A DNA stretch of 64,000 nucleotides, from contig NZ_PVBR01000019.1 in assembly GCF_002980495.1 (NCBI RefSeq), positions 38,691 through 102,690 of the forward strand, given 5' to 3'. The notes below the pieces were generated by a model that did not search any database, was not told where the DNA came from, and saw only the letters and a list, made by a program, of their open reading frames with translations. Source of the stretch: Phyllobacterium phragmitis (lineage in GTDB: Bacteria > Pseudomonadota > Alphaproteobacteria > Rhizobiales > Rhizobiaceae). Each line of letters begins with the position of its first letter. The stretch's first letter is position 1. Positions 9,904 to 19,800 of the stretch are shown one piece after another. A program made the position numbers and the translations under genes.

Positions 9904-10919
9904 TGAAGCGCATCGTCATCGTCACCGACGCTTGGCACCCGCAAGTCAACGGCGTCGTCCGGACGCTGACCCATATCCACGATCTGATGAGCGAACGGGG
10001 TTATTCCGTGACGATCGTGTCGCCGGCCGACTATCGCTCGGTGCCGTGTCCGACATATCCCGAGATCAGGCTGGCATTGACGCATCCCGCCGCCGTGCGT
10101 GCGGCGCTTGCCAAGCTGCAGCCCGCTTACGTCCACATCGCCACGGAAGGGCCGCTCGGCATCATGGCACGGCGCGCCTGCATCAGGAACGGGTGGCGCT
10201 TCACGACCAGTTTCCATACCCGCTTTCCCGAATATCTGTATGAACGGTTCCCGGTTCCGCTATCACTGAGCTATGGGTTCCTGCGGCGCTTCCATAACGC
10301 CGCCGAGTGCAGCCTCGTGCCGACGCAGTCGATCAAGGACGAACTCGTCGCACGCGGGTTCACCAAGCTGAAGATATGGACGAGGGGTGTCGATCGTTGG
10401 CTGTTCCGGCCACAGCCGGATGTCGATCTCGGCCTGCCGCCCCCGGTCTTTCTCTGTGTCGGGCGCGCCGCGCCGGAAAAGAACCTGGCTGCTTTTCTGT
10501 CGCTCGACCTGCCGGGGACGAAACTGGTGGTGGGCGACGGCCCCAGTCTCGGCGAGTTGAAAACACGGTTTCCGAAGGCTGTGTTCGTCGGCAAGAAAGA
10601 AGGGACGGAACTCGCACGCTACTACGCGGGATCGGATGTCTTCGTCTTCCCCAGCCGCACCGACACGTTCGGGCTGGTGCTGCTCGAAGCCATCGCCAGC
10701 GGTCTTCCGGTGGCGGCCTTTCCCGTGCCGGGCTCGAGCGATGTCGTCGGCGCGACAGGTGCGGGTGTTTTGTCGGAAGATTTGCACGAAGCCTGTCTCG
10801 GTGCCCTGGAGATGGGCCGTGTCGATCCCGATAAGGTGTTGAAGGACTACACCTGGGAACATTGCGCCGATATTTTCGAGGAAATACTGGCGCCGGTCGA
10901 ATTGCCCGTCGCTGCCTGA
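9903..10919 (+). CDS. GT4-family glycosyltransferase, probable diacylglycerol glycosyltransferase (Agt-like)
   Basis: 338 residues. The N-terminal half begins MKRIVIVTDAWHPQVNGVV, as in GT4 lipid glycosyltransferases. FTTSFHTRFPEYL and the C-terminal donor-binding block FVFPSRTDTFGLVLLEA with the EX7E glutamates follow. The start ATG shares one base with the upstream TGA, so the two genes are translationally coupled. In Agrobacterium and marine alphaproteobacteria, a homologous enzyme adds glucose or glucuronate to the diacylglycerol released by PlcP, replacing phospholipids under phosphate limitation. That role here is inference from family and pairing. Confidence 0.85.
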   Translation: MKRIVIVTDAWHPQVNGVVRTLTHIHDLMSERGYSVTIVSPADYRSVPCPTYPEIRLALTHPAAVRAALAKLQPAYVHIATEGPLGIMARRACIRNGWRFTTSFHTRFPEYLYERFPVPLSLSYGFLRRFHNAAECSLVPTQSIKDELVARGFTKLKIWTRGVDRWLFRPQPDVDLGLPPPVFLCVGRAAPEKNLAAFLSLDLPGTKLVVGDGPSLGELKTRFPKAVFVGKKEGTELARYYAGSDVFVFPSRTDTFGLVLLEAIASGLPVAAFPVPGSSDVVGATGAGVLSEDLHEACLGALEMGRVDPDKVLKDYTWEHCADIFEEILAPVELPVAA

Positions 10920-10934
10920 AACAGGCGGCATGAA

Positions 10935-10965
10935 AAAGGAGAACATGGCGGCCATGTTCTCCTTT
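10935..10965 (+). terminator. Rho-independent-type terminator after the glycosyltransferase
   Basis: A 14-bp perfect stem AAAGGAGAACATGG / CCATGTTCTCCTTT with a three-base CGG loop, 15 bases after the stop. Flanking A- and T-rich ends make it usable in both directions. Confidence 0.65.
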
Positions 10966-10975
10966 CGATACCCCT

Positions 10976-11160
10976 TAGAGCAGTTCACTTCACTATGGCA
11001 AACACCCCGTTCCAACCGTCGCAACAGCGGTATTGTTGAGGTATGGCAACCTGTGACAAGCACAGGCCCGGGCACAGGAACCCATGCCTCGCCATCTCCA
11101 CAGTTCCGGCAGTGCAGAATGGTAAGGCTGGACGATTCCATCAAAATTGGAACCGCTCCA
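10976..11160 (+). repeat. Intergenic palindromic repeat element (GGAGCNGTTCC ends)
   Basis: A 185-bp intergenic stretch whose ends are imperfect inverted repeats: TAGAGCAGTTC on the left and GGAACCGCTCCA on the right. The same end motif recurs at 36,690-36,729 and 36,814-37,046, marking a dispersed repeat family. No gene is visible inside it. Confidence 0.5.
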
Positions 11161-11174
11161 ACTCTCGTTCGCGG

Positions 11175-11627
11175 TTAAAACTGCCTGCCGATCTTCGCGT
11201 CGACCGAATGGCTGTTGGCGCCGCGGATGACGAAGAAGAACATGATCGCCGACCATAGGATCGATTTTTCCGAGCCCGAATAGCCTTGCCCCTGCACGCT
11301 CCAATGGAACCATACGGTGACGAGAAGGACGATCATCGTGGCAAAGGCTGCCGGACGGGTCAAAAGGCCGATGGCGAGGAGAATGCCGCCGAAAAATTCG
11401 GTGGCCGAGAGAAGCGGCGACCAGAAGCTGCCTGGATAGAAGCCGATACCTTCCACCATTCCGGCCGCGCCGAACGGATCGAGAATCTTGCTATAGCCGT
11501 GCGTGACCAGCGCCGCGCCGCCGATGAAACGCAACAGAGTTTCGGCAAATTCATGCAGCGATGAATAAATGCCGCCCAATGCCGGAATGACGAGTTTCTT
11601 GCTGCTTGTGGATTGGAGGTCGCTCAA
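11175..11627 (-). CDS. DoxX family membrane protein
   Basis: About 150 residues with four predicted membrane segments. DoxX-like features are LLRFIGGAALVTHGYSKI, then FFGGILLAIGLLTRPAAF and VWFHWS. DoxX proteins are small inner-membrane proteins of loosely defined role, some linked to thiosulfate-quinone oxidoreductase or oxidative stress. I start at the TTG at 11,627 because AGGGGAAAG lies just upstream; an in-frame TTG at 11,669 has no ribosome site. It appears monocistronic. Confidence 0.82.
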   Translation of the reverse strand: MSDLQSTSSKKLVIPALGGIYSSLHEFAETLLRFIGGAALVTHGYSKILDPFGAAGMVEGIGFYPGSFWSPLLSATEFFGGILLAIGLLTRPAAFATMIVLLVTVWFHWSVQGQGYSGSEKSILWSAIMFFFVIRGANSHSVDAKIGRQF

Positions 11628-11747
11628 GGTTCTTTCCCCTTTGGTGTCGGTTGCAATGATCGGCAACAATATATTGCCAATAAAAACATGATGAATCAGT
11701 TCGAGTAAAATTGTTTTGATGCAACAAAGCCGGTAATCACGAAATAG

Positions 11748-12731
11748 TCAGCCCCATAGATCGGGCTCCGGTGGATGGACGAGCGTCCCCTCATAGACCA
11801 GGCCCGGAGAGCGGTCCCGTTTGAGGAGCAGCGGACCGTCGAGATCGGCATAATCCGCATCCTGCGCCAGGAGCACGGCGGGCGCCATGGCGAGCGAGGT
11901 GCCGACCATGCAGCCGACCATGACGCCGAGCCCGAGATCGCGGGCGCGCTGGCGCATGGTGAGCGCTTCGGTGAGCCCACCCGTCTTGTCCAGCTTGATA
12001 TTGACGGCGTCGTAGCGCCCGAGAAGCGCTTCCAGCCCTTCCGATGTATGGGCGCTCTCGTCGGCGCAGACCGGCACCGGCCGGGGCGTTGCCGCCAGGA
12101 ACTCATCTTGTCCTGCGGGCAGGGGCTGCTCGATGAGCGCGATGCCCGCTTCCGCGGCGATCATCATGTTCTTGCGGAAGTTTTCCTCCGTCCAGCCTTC
12201 ATTGGCATCGAGGATGATTCGGCTCCCCGGTGCGGCTTCGGCTACGGCATGGATACGGGCCGCGTCGTTTTCCCCACCTATTTTCGCCTTGATGACGGGA
12301 TGCGCGGAGAGGGCGCGGGCTGCCTCGGCCATGGTTTCGGGATCGCCCATGGAAATGGTGATCGCCGTTCTCAGCGGGTGCGGCGGTTTGGCCGAAATGG
12401 CGGCTGCCGCTCGGTTGCCCGTGCGTTTCGCCTCGATATCCCATAAGGCACAATCCACGGCGTTGCGGGCGGCGCCGGCGCGCATCAGCTGGAGAAGATC
12501 CAGCCGGGTAGCGCCTTCGGTGAGGGCTCCACGCGCGGCTTCTATTTCGGCCGCGACACTTTCAAGGCTTTCGCCGTATCGGGCATAGGGCACGCATTCG
12601 CCGCGTCCCACATACTTGCCATCGCTCAGCGTGCAGACGAGGACCACAGCCTCGGTCTTGGAGCCGCGCGAGATTGTAAACTTCCCGGCGATGGGGTAGC
12701 GATCCGTCTGTATTTGCAGATTTATACGCAT
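11748..12731 (-). CDS. Dipeptide (L-Ala-D/L-Glu) epimerase, enolase superfamily
   Basis: About 327 residues of the muconate-lactonizing subgroup of the enolase superfamily. Visible are the first-half lysine motif VIKAKIGG, the metal ligands LDANEGW, IEQPLPAG and CADESAH, and the second lysine in NIKLDKTGGL. Such enzymes epimerise L-Ala-Glu dipeptides from murein turnover; other dipeptide specificities are possible. The start is ATG 12,731 (MRINLQIQTDRY); in-frame sequence upstream reads into the divergent mlaE gene and is not family-like. Confidence 0.86.
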   Translation of the reverse strand: MRINLQIQTDRYPIAGKFTISRGSKTEAVVLVCTLSDGKYVGRGECVPYARYGESLESVAAEIEAARGALTEGATRLDLLQLMRAGAARNAVDCALWDIEAKRTGNRAAAAISAKPPHPLRTAITISMGDPETMAEAARALSAHPVIKAKIGGENDAARIHAVAEAAPGSRIILDANEGWTEENFRKNMMIAAEAGIALIEQPLPAGQDEFLAATPRPVPVCADESAHTSEGLEALLGRYDAVNIKLDKTGGLTEALTMRQRARDLGLGVMVGCMVGTSLAMAPAVLLAQDADYADLDGPLLLKRDRSPGLVYEGTLVHPPEPDLWG

Positions 12732-12798
12732 TGATTGACTCAAATTAGCCTGCTGTGCGCCAAGTGACACGGCATGAAAGACTCGATAAGAATAGGAC

Positions 12799-13974
12799 AT
12801 GTTGACCGACGCCGCGGACAATTCAAGTGCCGCCCCCAACGCCAGCCCCCGGATAGAGGTAACGACGGGTTCCGCCGGGACCACGATCGCACTTGGCGGG
12901 CGCTGGACCTCGCACGGCGTTCATCTGGTCGATGATGACATGCGCAAATTGCAGAACCAGAACGGCTTTTCGCAGGCATCGATCGATCTCACCGATGTCG
13001 TCGGCCTCGATACGGCGGGCGCCTGGCTGATCGAAAGGCTGAGCCGCTCGCTCAAGGCCCGCAATATCAGCGTCACTTTGCACGGCATGCGCGAGGCATG
13101 GCGGCCGCTCCTGGAAGCCGTCGGCGAAGCAGTGGACCGGAACAGCCATGTAAAACGCCCGAAGCGAAGGTTCTTCGTCATCGATCTTCTCGAATCGCTG
13201 GGAAAGATGACCTATTCGGCGCGCGACGATTTCCTGATGTCGATGCATATTCTGGGCGCGACCATCCGCGGATCACAGATGAAGCTGGGGAGGGGCAGCG
13301 GCATCAATTTTGCCGCCATCACCAACCAGATCGACCGCATGGGTGTGGGCGCCATCCCGGTCATCCTGCTGATGTCGACGATCATCGGCGCGATCATCGC
13401 CCAGCAGGGCGCATTCCAGCTGCGTTATTTCGGGGCGGAGATATTCGTCGTCGATCTGGTCGGCATCCTGGTGTTGCGCGAGATCGGCGTGCTTCTGACC
13501 GCGATCATGGTGGCAGGGCGCTCGGGAAGCGCGATCACGGCCGAAATCGGCTCGATGAAAATGCGCGAGGAAACCGACGCGCTGACGGTCATCGGCCTCA
13601 ATCCGGTCGGTGTCCTGGTTTTCCCGCGCCTCGTGGCGCTGGTCATCGTATTGCCGCTTCTGACGATCATTGCCGATCTCGCCTCCCTTGCAGGGGCGGG
13701 TTTTGTGGTCTGGACCTATTCGGGTATTTCACCCGACGCGTTTCTGGTGCGCCTGCGCGACGCCATCGATATCTCGACCTATCTGGCCGGGCTGATCAAG
13801 GCGCCGTTCATGGCGATGATCATCGGCATCATGGCCTCGGTCGAGGGCATGAAGGTGGGAGGAAGTGCTGAATCGCTCGGGCGCCGTGTTACCGCCTCAG
13901 TCGTCAAATCCATCTTCGTGGTCATTGTCGTGGACGGGATGTTCGCGATGTTCTACGCAGCAATCAATTTTTAG
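12799..13974 (+). CDS. mlaE: MlaE-family ABC permease with N-terminal STAS domain
   Basis: 391 residues. Residues 15 to about 115 resemble a STAS/MlaB domain (ASIDLTDVVGLDTAGAWL). The remainder is a MlaE/YrbE permease with several membrane helices and the conserved VAGRSGSAITAEIGSMK and TEALTVIG-like EETDALTVIGLNPV blocks. With the following genes it forms an inner-membrane lipid (Mla) transporter that moves phospholipid between membranes. In E. coli, MlaB is a separate subunit; here it appears fused to the permease. First gene of a four-gene operon. Confidence 0.92.
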   Translation: MLTDAADNSSAAPNASPRIEVTTGSAGTTIALGGRWTSHGVHLVDDDMRKLQNQNGFSQASIDLTDVVGLDTAGAWLIERLSRSLKARNISVTLHGMREAWRPLLEAVGEAVDRNSHVKRPKRRFFVIDLLESLGKMTYSARDDFLMSMHILGATIRGSQMKLGRGSGINFAAITNQIDRMGVGAIPVILLMSTIIGAIIAQQGAFQLRYFGAEIFVVDLVGILVLREIGVLLTAIMVAGRSGSAITAEIGSMKMREETDALTVIGLNPVGVLVFPRLVALVIVLPLLTIIADLASLAGAGFVVWTYSGISPDAFLVRLRDAIDISTYLAGLIKAPFMAMIIGIMASVEGMKVGGSAESLGRRVTASVVKSIFVVIVVDGMFAMFYAAINF

Positions 13975-13982
13975 CGGGACAG

Positions 13983-14831
13983 ATGAACCACGCGGTCAAA
14001 GCAGAATCAGACCAGATAGACCGCTTCGTCGAGCCGGTGATTTCCGTGCGCGATGTCACCGTTTCGTTCGGCAACCAAACCGTTCTCGACAAGCTCTGCC
14101 TCGATATATTTCCAGGCGAGATATTGGGCTTCATCGGCCCTTCCGGCTCGGGTAAATCCGTGCTCATGCGCACGATCCTCGGTCTCAATCACAAGGCGTC
14201 CGGCGAGATACGGATTTTCGGCCGTGATATCGATCATGTAACGGATATCGAGAAGATGGGGATCGATATGCGCATGGGCGTTCTGTTTCAGCATGGTGCG
14301 CTTTTTTCGTCCCTGAACGTTCTGGAAAACATCCAGGTGCCGATGCGTGAATATCTCGATCTGTCGCCCAAGCTGATGGATGAGCTGGCGCGCCTGAAAA
14401 TCGATCTCGTCGGGCTTGCGCCCGATACGGCCGAGAAGTTTCCGTCCGAACTTTCAGGCGGAATGATCAAGCGTGCAGCACTTGCCCGGGCACTGGCGCT
14501 CGATCCCGATGTCGTCTTTCTCGATGAGCCGACCTCAGGCCTCGATCCGATCGGTGCTGCCGAGTTCGATGAACTGATCGCCAATCTGCGCGATACGATG
14601 GGGTTGACCGTCTATATGGTGACACACGATCTTGATAGTCTCTTTGCCGTTTGCGACCGCATTGCGGTGCTCGGGCAAAAGCGTGTACTGGTTGAAGGGA
14701 CCATCGAGGATATGCTTACGGTTGATGACCCCTGGGTTACATCCTATTTTCGTGGTAAGCGCGCCCGCCAGATCGATCCGGCGGCGCCAACCAGGCGCCG
14801 GGCCGATCCCGGGCCTCGCCAGGCTGGATAA
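13983..14831 (+). CDS. mlaF: MlaF-family ABC transporter ATP-binding protein
   Basis: 282 residues with Walker A GPSGSGKS (about 57), Q-loop in GVLFQHGALFSSL, signature LSGGM, Walker B VVFLDEPTSGLDPIG and switch VTHDL. It powers the MlaE permease. It begins 8 bases after mlaE and ends 3 bases before mlaD. The last 20 residues are an Arg/Pro-rich tail (TRRRADPGPRQAG) beyond the usual family end. Confidence 0.94.
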   Translation: MNHAVKAESDQIDRFVEPVISVRDVTVSFGNQTVLDKLCLDIFPGEILGFIGPSGSGKSVLMRTILGLNHKASGEIRIFGRDIDHVTDIEKMGIDMRMGVLFQHGALFSSLNVLENIQVPMREYLDLSPKLMDELARLKIDLVGLAPDTAEKFPSELSGGMIKRAALARALALDPDVVFLDEPTSGLDPIGAAEFDELIANLRDTMGLTVYMVTHDLDSLFAVCDRIAVLGQKRVLVEGTIEDMLTVDDPWVTSYFRGKRARQIDPAAPTRRRADPGPRQAG

Positions 14832-14834
14832 GAT

Positions 14835-15830
14835 ATGGAAACAAGAGCCAATTATGTTCTGGTGGGCATTTTCACCCTACTGGTGAGCCTTGCGGCCTTC
14901 GGGTTCGTCTACTGGATCGCCCGCTATGGTGAAAGCCGCGATACCGTAACGCTGGAAATACGCATTCCCGGCTCCGTCACCGGACTTTCCATCGGCAGTC
15001 AGGTGCTGTTCAACGGCATCAAGGTCGGCGATGTGCGCAGACTTTACCTCGATCCTACCAACCCGAACATGGTGATCGCGCAGACAGAAGTGAACCGCAC
15101 GACTCCGGTCACCCGCTCGACCAAGGCCGAGCTCGGCTTTCAGGGGCTCACCGGACAGGCCTATGTGGAGCTGAAAGGAGGCCGCCTTGACGAACCGAAC
15201 CTGCTGGCGGAGGCAGAGAATAGCGACACGGTCGCGCTGATCAACGCCGATCCTTCGGTCGTCAACAATCTTCTGGCCACGGCGCAGGATATCTTCGCAC
15301 GCGCCAACACCGCGCTCGAGGCGCTCGAAGGCTTCATCCAGGATGTGCGCGCGCCGCTGACGGCGACCGTCGAGAACACCAAGACATTCACCGACGCCCT
15401 TGCCAAGAACTCCAAAGTCATTGACCAGCTTGCCGGCAATGCCGGCGATGTGCAGCATATCGTCAAGGATGCCCGTGAGGCGATGGCTCGGCTCAATGCC
15501 GCGTCGGCGCGCGCCGATGGCGTCATGCAGAAGGTTGATGCGCTGCTCTCCGAGGACAACAAGAACAGCGTCGTGGCGCAAACCAAGGAGACGCTCGAAT
15601 CCATCCGCAAGACCTCCGACACGCTGAATGCCCGTCTCGGCCCGATCGCCGACAATCTGCAGCACTTTTCAGGGGCGGGCCTGCGGGATGTGCAGGCCCT
15701 CGTCACCGACAGCCGCCGCTCGATCCAGCGCATCGAGCGGGCGATCACAGACCTGGAAAAGGACCCGCGAAGGCTTATTTTCGGTGGACAGGGCACCGTC
15801 CCGCAATATGACGGGCGCACGCGGCATTGA
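14835..15830 (+). CDS. mlaD: MCE domain (MlaD-family) lipid-binding protein
   Basis: 331 residues: one N-terminal membrane anchor (about 8-28) followed by a single MCE domain (PGSVTGLSIGSQVLFNGIKVG; TKAELGFQGLTGQAYVEL). A long helical, Ala/Asp-rich C-terminal part (about 150-300) may form a needle or coiled coil, longer than the roughly 180-residue E. coli MlaD and closer to rhizobial homologs. It is the periplasmic lipid-shuttling component of the Mla complex. It starts 3 bases after mlaF. Confidence 0.92.
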   Translation: METRANYVLVGIFTLLVSLAAFGFVYWIARYGESRDTVTLEIRIPGSVTGLSIGSQVLFNGIKVGDVRRLYLDPTNPNMVIAQTEVNRTTPVTRSTKAELGFQGLTGQAYVELKGGRLDEPNLLAEAENSDTVALINADPSVVNNLLATAQDIFARANTALEALEGFIQDVRAPLTATVENTKTFTDALAKNSKVIDQLAGNAGDVQHIVKDAREAMARLNAASARADGVMQKVDALLSEDNKNSVVAQTKETLESIRKTSDTLNARLGPIADNLQHFSGAGLRDVQALVTDSRRSIQRIERAITDLEKDPRRLIFGGQGTVPQYDGRTRH

Positions 15831-15850
15831 TCCGATGGCGTTCGCATGAG

Positions 15851-16483
15851 ATGAATATATTCCGCACGATAGGGACGGGCTTGCATTTGGAGAGATTTCG
15901 AAAATCCGGACGGATTGTCGGCGCTGTTCTGCTGGCCGGGATGGTCGCATCCTGCGGCACGGTGCCGCTCGATACGTTCGATCTGGTGGCGTCCAATCCT
16001 TCGATATCGGGCAAGAGCCGCAAGAACATCCAGATCCTGATCGCCACTCCGGCGGCGCTGAAGGCGTTCGATGGCGAGAACATCGTCATCAACACCTCTG
16101 CGGCCAAGATCGAATATCTCAAGGGCGCGCAATGGGGCGACAGGCTGCCCACGCTCGTGCAGTCGCGTCTGGTGCAGGCTTTCGAAAACACCGGCCTTCT
16201 GGGCGGCGTCGGGCGCCCCGGTGACGGTCTTGCCATCAACTACCAGATCATCACCGATATCCGTTCCTTCGGTGTCGATGCGTTCACCTCTCCGCGAACG
16301 GCAATTGTCGAGATCGCGGCCAAGATCCTGAACGACAAGAACGGCGAAGTCCGTTCGACACGCGTGTTCAGCGCTTCAGCGCCGGTGAGCGGAACCGGCA
16401 ATGCGGCCTACGTGCGGGCGCTCAATGCGGCCTTCGACCAGGTCACCGGCGATATCGTCGGCTGGACGCTTTCGGTCATTTGA
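15851..16483 (+). CDS. ABC-type transport auxiliary lipoprotein (PqiC-like)
   Basis: About 210 residues with a lipoprotein signal ending LLAGMVASC (lipobox VASC, Cys about 36). Downstream is the ABC-transport auxiliary fold seen with MCE systems (IEYLKGAQWGDRLPTLVQSRL, then ALNAAFDQVTGDIVGW). It probably forms the outer-membrane or periplasmic partner of the Mla complex. I chose ATG 15,851; a TTG at 15,827 overlapping the mlaD stop is in frame and would add eight residues. Confidence 0.85.
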   Translation: MNIFRTIGTGLHLERFRKSGRIVGAVLLAGMVASCGTVPLDTFDLVASNPSISGKSRKNIQILIATPAALKAFDGENIVINTSAAKIEYLKGAQWGDRLPTLVQSRLVQAFENTGLLGGVGRPGDGLAINYQIITDIRSFGVDAFTSPRTAIVEIAAKILNDKNGEVRSTRVFSASAPVSGTGNAAYVRALNAAFDQVTGDIVGWTLSVI

Positions 16484-16763
16484 TAGGCGTATCCTGTCGC
16501 TTAAGCGGCTTTATTTAATAGAATCGGCTGCTTGGGTCATTCTGCACCGCTTATGCGGCGGAGAAGATGAGGCATATTCCTGTGACATGCACCGGGATGA
16601 CGGAATGGAGATGTTCCGCCTCTATAGGCACTGTTCTGTAGGCGAAAACATTGGTGATTGGCCGCCAACATCCATCCAAACTCCCGTCATCCTGTGCTTC
16701 GGCAGCGCCACAGCTATAATGGTGTTGGAAATACAGCCGGCCGGTTAACAACCTCCAGAATCG
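16484..16763. other. Intergenic region without a recognisable gene
   Basis: 280 bases between the lipoprotein stop and the shared terminator. No ORF has family-like sequence. The TTTAATAGAATCG stretch near 16,513 is shared with the repeat element at 36,814, so this may hold a decayed copy. Confidence 0.35.
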
Positions 16764-16791
16764 AAAACGCGGCCCGGGGAGGCCGCGTTTT
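16764..16791. terminator. Bidirectional terminator between convergent operons
   Basis: Perfect 11-bp stem AAAACGCGGCC / GGCCGCGTTTT with a six-base loop. Poly-A on the left and poly-T on the right serve both the mla operon and the giant coiled-coil gene. Confidence 0.75.
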
Positions 16792-16819
16792 GCATGTCTG
16801 TCCTACGTTCTCCGCGAAA

Positions 16820-19800
16820 TCAGCGCAGGCGGCCGCTGGCGTGGGCCAGCATGGTGTAGACCTTGCCGGTATCCGACGTCAGATAGGTCTGCGTCACCAT
16901 GTTGTCGCGGTCGTTGCGGGCGACGTCTTCGAGCAGGCGCTGGAAATCGTCCATGTAGCGGTCCACCGCACGGCGGAATTCGCTGTCGGACTGGTATTTG
17001 CGCTTGATCTCGTCGAAGGTCTGCTGACCCTTGAGCGTGTAGAGCCGGCGCGTGAAGACGTTGCGTTCGCCACGGCGATAGCGATCCCACAGTTCCACGG
17101 ATGCATCGTGATCGATGGCACGGGCAATATCGACCGATAGCGAATTGAGCGATTCGACCACATGGGCGGGAGAGCGCGGTGTACCGGTGGGCTGCGTACG
17201 GATCTGCTCGGGCTGCTCTTCCTCGCGCGAGGCGCGGGCGAGAAGATCGGAAACCCAACCGCCGCCATTGCGGGGCGCGGTGCCTGCCGGTGCGGGAGCG
17301 CCCTGGCTTCTAACAGGTTCTTCCGGAAGCATCCGTTCGGGAGCACGCGGCGCCGGAGTTGCCGGTATGGATGAGGGCATGGATGCAGCAGGTGCCGGGC
17401 GCGGCGCTGGAGCGGGACGGGAGACGGTCCGGTCGGCCCGGCTTTCGCCGACATCGACCAGACGGCCCGATTTGTTGACGATCTCCGCCAGTTCCTTGAG
17501 CGCGTTGATCTGCTCGGAAACGGCATTGCGCATGGCTTTGGTCGATTCCTTGGCTTCGGCGGGCATGTCCAGCACGCCGCGTTTCAATTCGCTGCGCGTC
17601 TCGTCAAGCTCGGAGCGGATTTCCGCGGCTGTGCGGCGGATTTCGTCCGTGGCAGTGGTAAACTTCTGCGACGCCTGCTCGACGACGTCGGATATGGCGG
17701 AACGCATCTGTTCGGCCGACATTCTGGTGCGGCCTTCGGCACGTTCGAATGCGGACGAAACGAGATTTTCGAAGGAGCGCATGACCTGCTCGATACCTTC
17801 CGACCTCTGGACCAGGCCGGAGGCGAGATCTTGCAGCGCCTGTTGACGTTCCTCAAGGGTTGCGGCGAGATTGCCCTGCGCCGAGCCGATCATCTCGTTG
17901 GCGGAGCCGAGCACCTTGCTGTGTTCCTCGAAACGCTCGGCAATGTTGGTGATCTGCTTCAGCGTCTCGTTCGAAAGGCTGCTGAGCGTGTTGATGTTTC
18001 CATCGATAAGTCGGGTCGAGGAGGCGAATGTCTCCGCCGCACGACTGGTGTTTTCGGCAAAGGACGACGTGGTGTCGACAAGGCGGGTATCGATGTCGCC
18101 CAGGTTGCGCGTGGCGACATCGATGAGTTCGCCAAGCTTGGCGTTGGATGTAGCCAGTCTATTGATGAGATCGTCGACGCCTTCCGAAAGGCCTGATTTG
18201 GCTTCCTGAATGGCGGAGATGGTTTCCGCCGTCCGGCTGGCAAGCGCATTGACCAGCGCTGCATTCTCGGCGCGAAGCCTGTCGGTTGCGGCATGGGTGG
18301 CTTCTTCGAGCTGGCTTGCAAGGCCGCGGCCGCTATCGGCGAGACGCTCGACGAGCGGCTCGGCGGTATCGTGGAGAATGCGTGTGATCTCCTGCGAACG
18401 TGCGGCCAGAACGCTGTTGAGCTCGCGCGTGCGCTCCTCCAGCGTGGCGGACGTATTCTGCGTCACGTCGGCGATGCGTGCCTCGATGGAGCCGAGCTCG
18501 CCGGTAACGCGCGATCCGATTTCGCCGAGGCTCATCGCAATGGCGTCCGCACGCTCGTTGAGGCGGGCTTCCGTTCCACTGAGATTTTCGACGAGACGGG
18601 CGCTGAAAGATTCGCCGTAGCCGTCAAGCGCCTCACCGGCTTTCGCAGCCTCGGCCGACAGGGTACTGGCGGCTTCGCCGATTTTCTCACGCAATGCGCC
18701 GGCGACGACCGATGCGCTCTGTTCGAGCGATTTGCGCACATTGTCCACGCCGATCGAGAGCGCCTTCTGCATGGTCGAGGTGCGTTCATCGATGATGCCC
18801 GTCTGACCTTCGAAGGCCCGGCCAAGTGCGGCGCTGCTTTCGCCTATGGCCTCGTGCAGCATCGCCGTGCGCTGTTCGATAATGGTGTTGTGGTCCTGAA
18901 GCGTTTGACCGAGCGAGGCGGTGGTCTCCGTCAGTGCGGTGCGGATTTCGGCGGCACGATCCTCGATCGTGCGCTCATGCCCGTCCAGCGTCTGGGCGAG
19001 GGCGGCATGGTTTTGCGAAAGGACGGAACTCAGGCCCGATGTGCGCTCCTTGATGGCGCGGGCATGATCGTCGAAGCTTGCACCGAGCGTATCGCTGCTC
19101 TCCGAAAGCGTGGTGCGGATGGCGGTGGTACGTTCATCGAGTGCACGGGCGAGTGTATCCTGGCCATCGGTCAGAGCATTGCGAACGTCATCGGCCTTTT
19201 CATCGAAGGTGCGGGCAAGCGTGTCCTGGCTTCCGCTCAGAAGATCGCGGATACCACGCGTGCGTTCATCGAGCGCACGGGCGAGCGCATCCTGGCTTTC
19301 GCCGAGGAGTTCGCGGACGCCGTGGGTGCGTTCATCAATCGAATTGACGTGGCTTTCAAAGACGTTCTGCAGGACCGTGTTGTTTTCGGCCAACGCTGCG
19401 CGGACACCGGTGACGCGCTCGTCAAGCGTGGCGCCGTGCTTTTCGAACGTCTTGTCGAGAACGGCACTGTTTTCGGCAATTGCCGCTCTTATGGCGGCGG
19501 TGCGTTCCTCAAGCAGTGAGGCATGGTTTTCGGTAACGCCGCCGAGTGCTGTCGTGCTGGAGGCGACGGCCTTTTCGATATTGCCGGTATGGACGGCAAG
19601 CGTGTCGGCGTGATCGCGAATGACCGCGGAGACACGGTCGGTTTCGCCGGCAAGCGAAGCTGCAAGCGCATCGCGGCCTTCCGCCAATTGTCCTGCGAAG
19701 GACGCCGCCTTCTCATTGAGCAGGCCAGCAACCGAATCGGCGATGCCGGAAAGGTCGCCGCTGATCCTGGTCTTGGTTTCGTCGATAATGCCGCTGATGG

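Noticed and set aside
18293..19519. 408-codon plus-strand ORF opposite the giant coiled-coil gene
   Set aside because: It mirrors the repeats of the real protein on the other strand; its own regularity is a by-product of those repeats.
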